Positions 46,484 through 58,287 of a DNA stretch of 64,000 nt are shown here, piece after piece. Below the pieces are notes generated by a model. That model had not been told where the DNA came from, did no database searches, and saw only the letters and a list, made by a program, of their open reading frames with translations. Origin of the DNA: Gentiana macrophylla (taxonomy: Eukaryota; Streptophyta; Magnoliopsida; Gentianales; Gentianaceae); contig JAOBSW010001251.1 in assembly GCA_026214975.1 (NCBI GenBank), positions 62,001 to 126,000 of the forward strand, read 5' to 3'. The position numbers and the translations under genes are program-made. Position 1 is the stretch's first letter; each line of letters begins with the position of its first letter.

Positions 46484-47063
46484 TGATATAACGAAATAGT
46501 GCCACCACCTATGAGTCCCCGGATAAAGCCTATCTAGACACCAAGCTGGACAATAAGGCCCGCGGCCATAGCATCCGCGATGACGTTCAAGTTGGGGTCG
46601 CCAAACTCAGGTCCCTGCCAAGAGCCTTCAAACCTTAAAGGTCACTAGAAGCTCAGGGGGCCGAACTGCGACCCTAAAAGAGGTATATTAGAGACTGTGC
46701 AAGCCTTTGGAGTGAATAAATGAGGAAGGAGCTGAGACAGGATGGAGAGCACGCGACCCCGTGGAGGGCGATCTGATCGTCCATATGATTATACGTCACG
46801 GATATGTTATGTAATTTTGTCTTTAACTTAAAACCCAGTTTACCCCCCTTCCTATAAAAGGAGGCCTTATGTAATAAAAAAGGATATACGCAAATAATAA
46901 AGAGAATAAAACTCTTTCAAAACATTTACTCTCTCAAGCATTCATACACGCCACCATCACACCACCGTCCACCACCGGCTATCATCACTCAAATTCATTA
47001 CATAAGTCATATATCCACTATATAAACCACTGCTAAACAACCGTGATAATTTCAACGTTATCA
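46484..47063 (+). mobile_element. Solo LTR (580 bp) inside element D
   Basis: It starts TGATATAACGAAAT and ends ATTTCAACGTTATCA, an imperfect inverted pair. A perfect duplication, aaggt, lies at 46479-46483 and 47064-47068. TATAAAAG is at 46853-46860, followed by a leader with a polyadenylation-like aataaagag. The part at 46545-46770 is GC-richer than its surroundings. The family is unknown and unlike the other LTRs in the window. Orientation is inferred from the TATA box. Confidence 0.82.
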
Positions 47064-47068
47064 AAGGT

Positions 47069-47933
47069 CTTTACGAAAGTTCTTGGAATGGCAGTTCTTA
47101 TTTTGGAAATAAGAATCTATAGTGATAGATTTAGACACTGCACGATTATCACAGTTCACCTGTATAGATGAGATGCTAAAAGAGTTTAGCATAGATTACA
47201 TCAAGAGATATTGCTGGCCAGTATTCTCGGGATCTATCTATGATAGGACGTCAGTCCTAAATGATAAGGTGAAAGATGATACTTATAGAAGGTCCATTTG
47301 CTTCTGCAAGACGGACCATCATAAGTTTTGTGAGTTAAACCAGATAATACATACTTCATGAAGAGTCATGAGCAAGTGTGAAAGTGATTCTGGTATATGT
47401 CGGGGATATCCTTAAAGGTGTTAAGGATGGGTTCTTAGTTTACTAAAACTTGGAATCAAACAAACGTAGATATACAGATGCATACCCAAAGTTTGATTAA
47501 GATAGTGGGAGCTACAATCTGAGTTTGCGGTCACTTTGATCAAGTGATACAGTGAGCTGGAAATGTTCTTAGCTAGAGATCACTGTAAAATCTATAACTA
47601 AGCGAAAACACAGTATTGACTTGGAGGCGTAGCGAGAGCAGTACAAGGATCTAGAAGGTTCATTCCCGAACCTTGTCCGGCTCTTCCACATAGTTGATAA
47701 AGTACTGGATTCATTGCTTGAAGCAAGGACCAGGATCTCATCAGAGATTCATGTGTGTGTTGAGGTGGTTCCTTTTGACTTGATCATTTGGAACAAGATA
47801 TGAAGATAGTCTGAATCCCCATAGATAGTGATCTATTCATGCTTTGGTTGCGAGTATTGCATGAGATTCATATGTTTCAAGTCTTGTGTGTATGAGTTAT
47901 TGGTTTTAGGCCAAGTGGGAGATTGTTGAAATA
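47069..47933 (+). pseudogene. pol: Element D end of reverse transcriptase, RNase H and polypurine tract
   Basis: 47095-47200 carries LEIRIYSDR and, in another frame, IDEMLKEFSIDYIKR, the Copia LGIKIYRDR...LSQSxYIDxMLKRFxM block after the polymerase core. From about 47430 degraded RNase H can be read: FLVY, then YTDAYPKFD and SWKCS in place of GYTDASFQxD and SWKSSKQ. Stops interrupt every block. The polypurine tract aagtgggagat lies at 47922-47932, directly before the LTR. Confidence 0.7.
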
Positions 47934-49708
47934 GAGTCCCAAACCCAATCGGGTTGGACCGGATCCGACTGGGTCGGGTCATTTCTACTATTTCTTTATG
48001 TTTATACATATGATAAATGGCGTTTCTGTTATTATATATTCTGTTTATTTATATGAACCAATTTGTGATTCCATATATGATAACGTCCCTAGTGTCAAAC
48101 TGTGAGAGATAAATCATAATAGTGATTATGGATGATGAGATCACCACTCACTTTAAAGGGTTTGATACTTAAATGTCTCTAGTCGTATGTTCTATTAAAA
48201 GGGACATTAATAGTATGATCAGACTAGCACGTATTGGATGTCTTCTATCATGTTAAAGGTAGGGATATATCTCATTTATCAAAGTGTAGAGACACTTGGA
48301 CTATACGTGGACGTGTATTAAAGAATGCGTACGTTCGACTGACCCACTTACTTTATTAAGTGTCGCATTATGTGGCGGTTGTGTATTTATCCTAAGACCG
48401 GAGTCTTCATGACATCACGATGTGGATTATCATACTTTGACACTATTGAGGTTTCCCCTAGCCATGGGGCAATCATGCGGTAGTGATTGGGTGTGATACT
48501 GAAGCATGCGTAAGATTCATGTTGTTCGTCCGGAAATCGTGTTTCATGTTATTAGGAATAAATACCTGAAAGGGCCTTCTTATAAGGAATGTCTTATTCT
48601 CAAAAGTCTTTGAAAAGCGGAAGTAATATGTTACTTCAATAGAGTAAGATATCCAAATTATAAGATACGGTCGTTAATGTTTGACACTCAACGTACGACC
48701 GTATGGATATTGTAATAGCAATATGATTCTATTTACACGGTAACTGTTTCACATGAAAGGTAGTAGTCATTGCATTTGACTCTTCCGATGATTGGGGTCA
48801 CGGTGTGTTGCTAGACGCTATTCTATGATCGTTAGGTATGAAGGGCATTTTCGGAACATCTAGCCGGATTAAAATATGGTTATAGTGATAACCAAATAAG
48901 GAAAGTTTATCTCGACTGTAAAGTGTTATAGTGAATAAATTAATGTGGTGGTATTTATTTATTACGAATAAATAAAATACAAGATATTAATTATATTGAT
49001 TAATTAAAGAATATTCCGGATGCCAATTTATTGGCTAAATATGGCGCAATTTTGGAGTGTATATGATACACTTCGATTGTGCAATTTAATTAATAGCATT
49101 ACCATATATTAAAATTAGATATTAATAGATTTATGAAAAATAGATTTATGGTAATAAGATAAAGATAGTCAATATTAGATATTGACAATATCTTAAAAAT
49201 ATTTAATATGAGTTATTAAATTAAATGAGATAAATCAATCAAAGATGCTTTTTCATATTTTATTAGAAAAATGTTTTATTTCTCCCCAATCTACTATGAA
49301 GCTTCTCTCAATCAGTTTTTGGGGCATAGCCACTTTTCTCTATATAAGAGAGTGGTTGGCCAGCTCTTTTGTACATCAATTAGAAATGTTCAAATTTACT
49401 ACAAAAATTGAGAGCTTCCTAGAGAGAGATTTTGAGAGAGAGAAAAGGTCGGTCTAGCAACCGAGTTTTTCTGGTCGCAATCCTTGATGGGATTCCGGCG
49501 GGCTGTTCGTGTGGATCACCGGTAGAGGCCGAACACTTGGGCGGACTCATGCAGAAACTATAACGTAGACAAAGAGTCGATCCAATTAGATCAACCAAGG
49601 TATTTTCTTGTCTACTTCTTTTATGCTTGTTCCTTAAACGAAGTCGATATTGGGTCAATAGGAAATAAATTTTAAATTCCACTGCGTTCCCGTGTAGATT
49701 TCCTAACA
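47934..49708 (+). repeat. Element D 3' LTR (1,775 bp)
   Basis: Starts TGTTGAAATAGAG and ends TTTCCTAACA. TATA-like ctctatataagagag is at 49339-49353. The target duplication ctttg follows at 49709-49713, after which F's gag resumes on the minus strand. Confidence 0.88.
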
Positions 49709-50018
49709 CTTTGATCCTCATGAACATATTGCTGTCCAGAGTCTTCAAGATTATATCTTTCGCCCCAAAATCAAGATTTTCTCTTCTTATATCATCTTTG
49801 GTCCAATCTTTCTTCAGCTTTTCTATCTCTTTTCCTTGATCTGCACTTGTGGCTATCACAGTCGTGATCTTTATTGGGCCATTATTGATTACATCCAGTA
49901 TATCCTCATGAGTTGCTGCAAGATGAGACAACATTCTTATTTTATATTCATCAAAATTGTTAACATTGAATACAGGTACTTTAGACATGAAATTTGAAGA
50001 GTCCATGGTCACAGACAA
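49709..50018 (-). pseudogene. gag: Element F gag, N-terminal part
   Basis: The minus-strand start at 50018 (MSVTMDSSNF) leads into VPVFNVNNFDEYKIRMLSHL, the entry block of a Copia gag (FDGxNYxxWKxxMxxxL type). It continues to DSNMFMRIK at the D insertion point. Gag then resumes at 28139 with the family's next block (VKEMWDKL). Any codons read further left here belong to D's LTR and are not gag. An alternative start four codons on (MDSSNF) is closer to the usual Sirevirus beginning. Confidence 0.88.
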
Positions 50019-50117
50019 GAAGATGTTAGATAAAACATAGAATTAAAAACCACTTGAAAGTATGTGATCTCCTTGTTACGTAAATCGATCCGAGCAGTTA
50101 CGATACTAGGAACATTT

Positions 50118-50129
50118 GCTCTGATACCA
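50118..50129 (-). other. Primer-binding site of element F
   Basis: On the minus strand it reads TGGTATCAGAGC, the standard initiator tRNA-Met site, two bases from the LTR. Confidence 0.88.
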
Positions 50130-50131
50130 AT

Positions 50132-51521
50132 TGTTGGTCCCAGAGAATGGTGAGAATATAGTCGGGGAGGGGGGGAGGGTGAATGACTATATTGGAGTTT
50201 CAAAAACTTTTCTTATCTTAAAAGCTTCTGGGCAGTGGTTAAGTCCCTTCTTAAAGTTATTTCAAAGTAGGTTATGCATACACAGAGTATGAATATAATG
50301 CAGTAAAGAAATGATGTAAATAAAAGTGCTGTAAGTAAATCAACACAAAGGTTTATATAGTTCAGGGAGGTGTAATCCCATAATCCACCCTTTTCCTGTG
50401 ATGATTGGAGGAATTCACTATTGACTTTCACCAATAAAATAATGTGATTGTCCTTGGCTACACAAGCTTCACAATCTCCAAGACTATCACTCCCTGGCTA
50501 CAAAAGCTTCAGTGACTCAGTCTTCAACACTGCTCCTTGAGAACAAATCCTTCAGCAGCTATCACAAAAACACAACTCCTTCTCAGACTTCTCTGATTCA
50601 GTTGGTTGAGATAAATGTGAATTTGAGAAATTCATCAAACTTGATCATGTTCAGACTTGAATGATTCTAAATGTGTCCTTGATAATTCTGAACTTGATTC
50701 TCTGGATTGAGCAATGAAAGTTTGTATGAAGGCTAGAGAATTTTGTAGAGTTTCAGTACTTCTTGTCCTTAATACGATCGTTGTGTTTCCTCTCTACCAA
50801 TGCCTACTATTTATAGCCGTGATCACGTTGATTTGAAAATTCGTCCATTGGCTATTTATTGTGGAGAATAATCCTTGATTTAATTCTTGATTCCTCCTTG
50901 ATTTCAGTGATCCGGATTTTATTCAAACGTTCTTCATAAAATCCGTCCTTGATTGATTCTGCAATAATTGATTGATTTACTTATTTTCCATGTTCTGGAT
51001 AAGATGCAGATATCATACTTGACTTGTCATTTAATCTCATTTGCTTGACCGGATTAGTGAATCTTTTCCGTTCTTTGTTAGATCTCCTTCACTGCTCTTT
51101 AATCAGCCGGTAGAGCTTTTACTTTTCCGTTTTGCTGTTTCTTTTCCTTCTTTGATTTTCCAAGTATGCTTGTACTTCACTGATCCTTTATTAATGTGAG
51201 ATCAGTGTACACTATATTAAAACAATAGATTTCATTACTTGAAATACATCTTAGGCTTATCCAAGGTCATCACAGACTTCTGTGGTTATAAGTCAGTCCA
51301 TATGTCTTCACTTGGCTTTGCTGGAACTTGGGTGCCTTTACTCGGCTGATCTTCTGTCTGTCATTTAGCCATCCTACCAGTCTAGTACAGTACTTGTCTG
51401 ACTGAACTTATACAACATGTCAGACTCTAAGTAAAGACTTATACAAACATTTCTAACTTATTTCAAGCTTGCTATAGCAGCTAGTATATCCATCATCAAT
51501 ACAAATAAAATGTTCCTATCA
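50132..51521 (-). repeat. Element F 5' LTR (1,390 bp)
   Basis: On the minus strand it starts TGATAGGAACATTTTATTTG and ends GGGACCAACA. The C-run before the end and the start TTTATTTG...TTGATGATGG resemble element E's LTR. The minus-strand TATAAATA is at 50808-50815. To its right element K's integrase begins directly at 51522 (tgttt, the presumed target duplication, whose partner is outside the window). Confidence 0.8.
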
Positions 51522-52475
51522 TGTTTAAATCCGCTTATGAGTTACTAGAGCCTTTCATTCTTGTCAAATGACTGGTAATATTTCTAAACGGAACGAGATG
51601 CCACTGCATAGTATCCTTGAAGTAAAGATATGTTATGTATGGGGAATTGATTTTGTCGGACCTTTCACGTCGTGAAAATCTAATCATTACATCCTAGTTG
51701 CAGTCGAATATGTTTCCAAATGGGTGGAGGCGGTGGCCTCACCTACAAATGATGCTAGGGTTGTCCTGAGATTCCTTAAGAACAACATTTTGACGAGGTT
51801 TGGGGTGCCGAGAGCCATAATTAGTGATGGAGGGAGTCATTTGTGTAATGGGCTGTTTGAAAAGCTGATGGTGAAGTATGGGGTGCGGCATAAAATTACA
51901 GTAGCATATCACCCCCAGACAATTGGACATGTAGAAGTTACGAATAGAGAGATCAAGAGGATTTTAAAGAAATCTATGAATCCCACGAGGAAGGATTAGT
52001 CTTTGAAATTATACGATGCTTTATGGGCGTATAAAACTGCTTATAGGACCACCATTAGGATGTCACCATACATGATAGTTTTTTGAAAGTCATGTCATTT
52101 ACCGGTCGAACTTGAGCATAGTGCCTTGTGAGCCACTGGATTCTTAAACATGGATGAAGGATTGGCCGGAGAAAAGAGATTATTAGAGTTGAATAAACAT
52201 GTGGAGTTCAGATTGTGTATGAGAACGCCAAGATTTATAAGGAAAGAATGAAGCACCAACACGATAAAAGGATTCTAAATCGCACATTTCAAGTTAAAAA
52301 TAAGGTGATGGTATACAATACGCGTCTTCATCTTTTTCCTGGAAAGCTGAAATCGAGATGGTTTGGACCATATGTCGTAACAATAGTCTTCAATTCGGGT
52401 GCGTGTGAAGTCAATGATGAACACACAGGGAGGATTAACACAGCGAACGGCCATAGGCTAAAACATTACCTATAG
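51522..52475 (+). pseudogene. pol: Element K integrase, broken
   Basis: Integrase inserts the cDNA copy into the genome. The zinc-binding tail can be read at 51522-51600 (FKSAYEL, then MTGNISKRNEMPLHSILEV). The core has the first catalytic Asp in VWGIDFVGPF (about 51640-51665), the second in AIISDGGSHLCN (about 51816-51848) and the Glu in GHVEVTNREIKRIL (about 51925-51966). The C-terminal part (52215-52475) reads KVMVYNTRLHLFPGKLKSRW, then FGPYVVT and HRLKHYL, a typical Athila/Tat ending. It is broken by TGA at 51673, a stop at 51997 and at least one frameshift before 52215. F interrupts it just before the zinc-binding tail. Confidence 0.88.
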
Positions 52476-52550
52476 CACAATTATAACGTCGAGTTGGAAG
52501 CCTTTATGTTGGATGACCCGCAATACAAGTGAACGGAGCCCTATTAGTAC

Positions 52551-52566
52551 AGTCGAGCTGGCGACT
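52551..52566 (+). other. Post-pol hairpin of element K
   Basis: AGTCG agctgg CGACT, a 5-bp stem with a 6-base loop, about 75 bases after the integrase stop and followed by tataaa. Identical to 21422-21437 in element L. Confidence 0.65.
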
Positions 52567-53914
52567 ATAAACTCAGAACTAAATCTAAACCTTTATTCAT
52601 TGCTTTGGTTAGTTTTAAATTATTTGAGTCAATAAAGTAGCATGAAAATCACAAGGTTTTTTTCATCACATATATCTTTTGTCCCTAGGCTCTGGATATA
52701 TGTAGTTTTTTCCTTTGCGATTCTCATGTGATCCCTCGTAAAGTTTTCGTGTCTTGTGACGGCCAATAAAAGAATACTGTGGCTTAAACTATTTTTGCGC
52801 ATTCTTTGTGTATGCTCAATTACGGCCACTTTATTTTATTACTGCCCTGTGCATGTTACTCAAAGTTTTTGGAGTTGTTTTGAGATAAAGGATGATGGAG
52901 CAACTAGGAAACAATTTACACCGGTCCGGTTCCATGATTTATCAAGACACTTGGACAACCGATTCCAAAGCTAAGTACCTTTTCTTTTCTTTATTATTAG
53001 TCATTCGGGGCAATGTCTATAAATAGTGGTGGGTAAGGGCGGTGTTAGCTTGTTAATCAAAAAAGGGAATAATTTCGAAATTGTCAACACTATTTTTAGC
53101 TTGTCTATTGCACGTCTTGAGTAAGGAATCGGTAGAAAAGGAGCCCAAGAATGATTTGAAGTTGACTATAGCATATTCAATTTAGCATGAAAGAATGAGC
53201 ATGTGCTATGTTGTATGAAGGAGTAACTTATTAATTGGTATTTTTCCATTTGCATTCAATTTTTGCTCACATATTCTAAGTGAGATGTATTTGGATAGGA
53301 TGAAAAGTTATTTTAGAAGACCGAGAATCAATACTTTCCGGTGGATATACTTTGACCAATTATCGTAGGATGATGGTAGCAATCATGATGCCACAAAAGG
53401 TAAAACAGAAGACAACGGGCTTGTGTTAGATGAGAGAAAAAAAGGTGAGAAATCTGCCAAAAAAATAGAAAAAAAGAGAAAAAAGAAAAAAGCAAAAAGC
53501 AAAAAGAAAAGGAAGGCAGTGAGGGAAGCAAACTCGGAGCATAAGAGGCACGACCCTCACATAAAATGAAACAAACAAGGATAACGAGTAGTACTCGGTC
53601 CCAAAGTCTGCCTGACCTGAGTAAGGTTTTGTGTTTCTTGCCTAAGTCTGAAAGCAAGAAGAGCGAGTGTGCACACAAGCAAGTTAAGACTATAGGGTCT
53701 CTATAACTGTATTCTTTTCACGAATGCACTATCACGAAGGATTCATCACATGGCACATTGATGCAGTGGTAAGTACTGATTAATGGGAAGTTTATGGATT
53801 GTCGCATGTTGCATGTTTTGCCTGAATGTGTGGTAGTCGATGGGGATTACTCTTGGAGGTACATTCTGCCTTGATACTCTGTTCAAGGATGACCAGAAGG
53901 CTCGTGGGGGTAGT
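52567..53914 (+). other. Element K region between pol and 3' LTR
   Basis: No coding region is recognised. It includes a purine-rich, A-rich tract at 53445-53525 and no late ORF of the type seen in L. A weak polypurine stretch (cgtgggggtag, 53903-53913) directly precedes the LTR. Confidence 0.55.
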
Positions 53915-55082
53915 TGATGACGCTCAAAATGATACACCTACGGCATCAACATTTTCACCCATTACAAGCTAAAAGTAGTAGTTTTTTACCATTTATATGA
54001 GCCATTTGAAGTAAATGCCACATGTCGGGTTCATCAGTCGAGTAATTTGAATTTAACATTTATTTTCCACGATTTGAAATTGTTTCATGTATTATTGGAG
54101 TATTTTCAGGTTACGAAGATTGGGACAAGTATTAAAGACCGATTGTGGGCTGAACTGGATGAAGAAACGGACCTATGGTATTCCAGAACCTTCAGTTAAG
54201 TCGGCAGAAGAGAAAAAAGATAAAAATACCCCACAGCCGTGTGATATGTTGCCGCATCCGCGGAAGTTCCAGAATCTTTGGAAACCATATTTTCTTGGAT
54301 GAGGGGTATTTCTTAGGTGTTATTAAGTCGGTTATAGCACTATAAATAAGTGGCACCAGCCATGAATTTCATGTACAATTTCCCACAAGCCAAATACATT
54401 AAATTCAATAAAATTTCTTTCATTCTTTTATTTTCTCTATGAGTGCTAGTCACGAATCTGATGGATTCTCTGCCTAGGGAGCAATCTATGGAGGATTTGC
54501 ACTCATCTTTCCGAGTATGATTTTCCGGCTTTCCAGATGTAAATATGTCGTTCTGTTCTTGTGTGATTTGTTTGATTTGATTGCTTATATTAGTTCAGCT
54601 ATGTAGTAGTTAGTTTGTTTTAACCATATGTATAGATTTGAATCGTTGCTGAAGAACTCATGAAATAGAGGTTGCATTTTTTAGATCTGCGCCGGTCTTT
54701 ATTGCTAGATCTGAATCCCTAGTAAATCCTAGTTCATAATAATCGGCGCCACTAAATGCATTCGATGATTTATTTTACATGTTTGTAGCCTGATCAACTA
54801 TTTTCATGTCATCATAAATTAATATGAAGGACGATATATTAGTTCGGACAATGTCTTGATCGATCCTTAGGAATGTGCTAGTCAATCCACGATAGCTGCT
54901 TAAGCAGGTCTTCGGTCTTGAGCCGGCTTGTCCTAATTCTTATTGAATATGAATTAATACAACCAACGAAGGAGGTTAATTGCACATAGGCACCTGTTGT
55001 CCTTTCACTGGAAATAGCGTAATATTATGGATTAGCCAAGCTGTTAAAGATTTAAAATTTACCAATGGGGATGATTCATGCA

Positions 55083-55399
55083 TGAAGAGAGTTTGAGAAA
55101 GTAAAAAGATACTTGAGTAAACTTCAACTTTTTTTTTATTCATCATAAAAGAGTGAGTATAAATAGCTACAAGTAATTGAGAAAGGTCCTAGTAGAGTAT
55201 AAGCTAGGAGAGAGCAATTAATTACTAGAGTCGGCTAGTATTAATTGCTAGAGATGTCTATTACCTAATAAGACAAAAGAAGTTACTTTATGACTTTATG
55301 ACATATTAATTGTTTATACGATACAATTAATATGTCTTACAATTAATGTGTCTCACAATTAATATGTTACACTAAAGTAACGTACATAATATTTCCACA
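55083..55399 (-). repeat. Element M 3' LTR
   Basis: Forward-strand boundaries are tgaagagagtttgag and aatatttccaca. It is followed at 55400-55411 by ccccccctcaaa, on the minus strand the polypurine tract TTTGAGGGGGGG. Confidence 0.92.
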
Positions 55400-56187
55400 C
55401 CCCCCCTCAAACTGGTTGTATACGTTAATACAGCCAAGCTTGCTACTCAGTCGGCTGAATATAAGCGGTGGAATTGCCTTGGTGAGAATATCAGCATTTT
55501 GGTCTGCTGAGGGAACATGCTGAAGTTGAATGATCTTGGCATCAATCTTCTCTTTAAGGAAATGTCTGTCAATATCCACATGTTTGGTTTTATCATGATG
55601 GACTGGATCCTCTGCCATGCATAAAGCTGAATTATTGTCACAGCAGAGTATGACAAAGTTCTTTGAGGGTCTGCTGAAGATCAATGAGACACTTTTCGCC
55701 ATAATGCTTCACAAATGCCCAAAACCAATGCCCCTGAGTTCGCTTCAAGACTACTTCTAGAGACGATGAGGTTGTTTCTTGCTTCTCCAAGTGACCAGAT
55801 TACCCCATACATATGAGCAATAGCCTGTGGTAGATCTTACGTCTATGTGACAAACCGGCCCAATCAAGATCGGTGTAAACCTTGACGATCTCTCGGCCAG
55901 ACTTGGTGAAATGTAAGCCTTGGCCAGAGTGGACTTTGGTACCTCGGTATCCTAGTCACAGCATCCTAATGTTGCTCAGTAGGGCAATGCATGAACTGGC
56001 TAACCAGACTAACTCCATAAGCAATATCAGGGCTTGTATGTGACAGATAAATAAGTTTCCCTACAAGTCTTTGATATTGATCTTTTCTGACAGCAATGTC
56101 ACCATGCAGCAGGGTATTACTGGGATCCACTGGGGATACAACAGTTTGCATCCCAAAGATGCGCTTTCCTTGATGAGTCCAAGACAT
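55367..56187 (-). pseudogene. pol: Element M RNase H, broken
   Basis: 56187-55966 has the connection block VRKDQYQRLVGKLIYLSHTS and PDIAYGVSLVSQFMHCP. A degraded middle follows. 55702-55367 reads CDNNSALCMAEDPVHHDKTK, HVDIDRHFLKEKI and VPSADQNADILTKAI, the end of a Copia RNase H, and runs to the polypurine tract. The last codons run into the LTR. Confidence 0.9.
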
Positions 56188-57076
56188 ACTTTTCCTGAGA
56201 GACAGATATACCCTGACTGTTCCTAGCTATTTCCATACCAAGGAAGTACTTGAGGTAGCCCAAATCTTTAACTTGAAACACTTTAGCCAGCAGGGTCTTC
56301 AATTGTTGGATCTCAGCAGGGTCATCACCAGTAAGGATGATATCATCCACATAGACAATAAGAATGGATCTTTTTTGGTTTGTTGTTTTGATAAACATGG
56401 TGTGATCTGAGTTGCATTGATGATATCCAGCAGCTTTAACCACAGTAGTAAGTTTGCCAAACCAAGCTCTAGGGGACTGCTTTAGGCCATATAGAGACTT
56501 CCTTAATTTGCAAACTTTCCCTTGAGTGTGAGTGTTGGCAAAACCAGGAGGCACATTCATATAGACTTCCTCAGTAAGGTCACCATTTAGGAAAGCATTC
56601 TTAATATCCAATTGGTGAAGAGGCTAGTCAAGTTGGACAACAAGTGAGATCAAGACTCGACAGGTGTTGAGCTTTGCCCACAGTGCAAAAGTCTCTTTGT
56701 AGTCAAGACCATATGTTTGAGTGAATCCCCTTGCAGCCGGCCTAGCTTTGTATTTGTCAATAGTACCATCAGCATTGTACTTGATAGTGAACAGCCATTT
56801 GCAGCTGACTGTCTTCTTTCCATGTGGGAGAGAGGTGAGGTCCCAAGTATGGTTGTCAGGAGAGCGATCATTTCGCTTTGACAAGCAAATGACCTTCCTT
56901 ATCATGTTGGAGAGCTTCTTGTATATTCTTAGGAATAGAGTGAGAATCCAAGTCCTGTGTAAACATGGCAAAACCAGGTGATAACTGATCATAAGATAGA
57001 TAATTATGAATAGAATGATCAGTAGTGCAAGATCTCTTTCCCTTCCTGATAGCAATAGGCCTATCATCAATGTCAC
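56117..57076 (-). pseudogene. pol: Element M reverse transcriptase, broken
   Basis: 57076-56624 carries CKWLFTIKYNADGTIDKYKA and LDYKETFALWAKLNTCRVLI in the usual order (family: FAPVAKxxTxRxLL). After a stop, 56611-56117 continues with LDIKNAFLNGDLTEEVYMNV, PPGFA, KSLYGLKQSPRAWF and the catalytic YVDDIILTGDD (YVDD at 56342-56353), then VKDLGYLKYFLGMEIA. The catalytic Asp residues are intact. A frame change follows KYVLDSSRKA. Confidence 0.92.
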
Positions 57077-58287
57077 AGGTTCTTTGAGAGGTCATGGAGG
57101 TTCTTTGAGTGTCAGTGAGCTCTGAGTCAGCAGGCTCTGGGTCGATGAGACTCGTTCGGGAGGTTCTTTGAGGGTCGATGAGACTCTTTGAAAGTCGATG
57201 AGGTCTTGAGGTTCGATCTCTTGAGAATCGATGAGGTTGCTGAGGGTTAAGATTTAGGTCAATTTCAATCAGGTTTCCATCAGTGACTGCCTCAGTGGAC
57301 TTGCTGTAGTAGGGTGTCCTTTCAAAGAATTTTACATCCATAGAATTGTAAAATCTTTTTTCAGAAGGAGAGTAACACTTGTAACCTTTCCTGTCCTTTG
57401 AATATCCTAGGAAAATGCACTTGAGAGCTTTGGGATCAAGTTTGCTTCTGTGTTGGGCATGGATATACACAAACACAGTGCAACCAAAGATTTTTGGGGG
57501 TAATTGGGAAATAAGATGAGGGCAGGAGTGTGTGGTCAGAAGGGTTTGGATAGGGGTTTTGAAGCCTAACACTACTGGGAAGTCTGTTGATTAAGTATGT
57601 GGCAAGATTAATATAGCTTCACCCCACATATACTTTGGAACATGTGTGGTGAACATGATTGATCTAGCCATCTCCAAGTAGGTGCCTGTTTTCTTTCTCT
57701 CAAAGAACCCCATTTTGTTGAGGTGTTTCCACACAACTGCTGATATGGACAATCCCTTTATTCATCAAGAAATTACTAAGGTTAGACTCATAGTATTCAA
57801 GTGCATTATCAGTCTTTAAGATCTTGATCTTAGTGTCAAATTGAGTAGAAATCATGTTGTAGAATTCCTGAAAGACTGTTCCAACTTCAGATTTATCCTT
57901 CATTAAAAACAGCCATGTGTTTCTGGTATGATCATCAATGAAAGTGACAAACCACCTTTTTCCTGTTATACTTTTTACTCTTGAAGGTCCCCATACATCA
58001 CTATGAATTAAAGTGAAAGGTGTGGAAGGCAAATAAGGTAGTTTGGCATACACAGATTTGGTAAGTTTGGCAAATTGACAAATATCACATTGAAGATCAT
58101 TGATATTACATCCTTTAAATAATTCAGAATTACTGGACTTCAAATAACCAAAACTTGGATGTCCTAGTCTATAATGCCATAACATGATATTATCTAAGGT
58201 TTGAGTGCAGTCTTGAGGCGATTCAGTCTTGATCTTGTCTTGGCGAGGTCGACCACATACAATCCTAAGGTGGTTTAGCCCTCCCAA
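56868..58287 (-). pseudogene. pol: Element M integrase, broken
   Basis: 58287-57700 holds the zinc-binding region (HYRLGHPSFGYLKSSNSELF, CDICQFAK) and the core with LIHSDVWGP, FIDDHTRNTWLFL, LKTDNALEYYE and ETPQQNGV. The frame is lost just before the third catalytic residue (E of xxER). 57572-56868 is the C-terminal part (KIFGCTVFVYIHAQHRSKLD, CIFLGYSKDRKGYKCY) and a linker with a short tandem repeat of RTSRTSLIDP-like units at about 57085-57240. Confidence 0.9.

Larger units (their letters stand above)
28140..49708 (+). mobile_element. Element D: Tork-like Copia with three nested insertions
   Basis: LTRs at 28140-29982 and 47934-49708 both end in CTAACA. The second starts TGTTGAAATAG; the first has lost the T (GGTTGAAATAG). 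The target duplication is cttcg (28135-28139) and ctttg (49709-49713). The primer site is at 29984 and the polypurine tract aagtgggagat ends at 47932. Remnants of integrase, reverse transcriptase and RNase H can be read, all with stops. A MULE (30339-33639), element E (36926-45649) and a solo LTR (46484-47063) are inserted in it. Without them the element would be about 8.9 kb. D sits inside the gag of element F. Confidence 0.87.
24441..51521 (-). mobile_element. Element F: minus-strand Sirevirus-like Copia, split by G and D
   Basis: Reading right to left: LTR 50132-51521, primer site 50118-50129, gag start 50018, gag continuing on the far side of element D at 28139, then protease region, integrase and reverse transcriptase down to 24441. 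There element G interrupts it at the MDVK stretch of the reverse transcriptase. RNase H and the other LTR lie beyond the left edge. F itself is inserted in the integrase of Gypsy element K, whose reading continues at 51522. All F genes carry stops and frameshifts. The gag tail has KGRLYPSEDDWN, which closely resembles KGRLFPIDEDWN in element E, so the two families are related. Confidence 0.8.

Noticed and set aside
49419..49708. Continuation of the minus-strand frame from F's gag (LGNLHGNAVEF...)
   Set aside because: This part lies inside D's 3' LTR. The real gag continuation is at 28139.
53328..53678. Minus-strand ORF of 116 residues rich in Phe and Leu with an apparent membrane segment
   Set aside because: It comes from the complement of an A-rich low-complexity tract (53445-53525) in non-coding DNA of element K.
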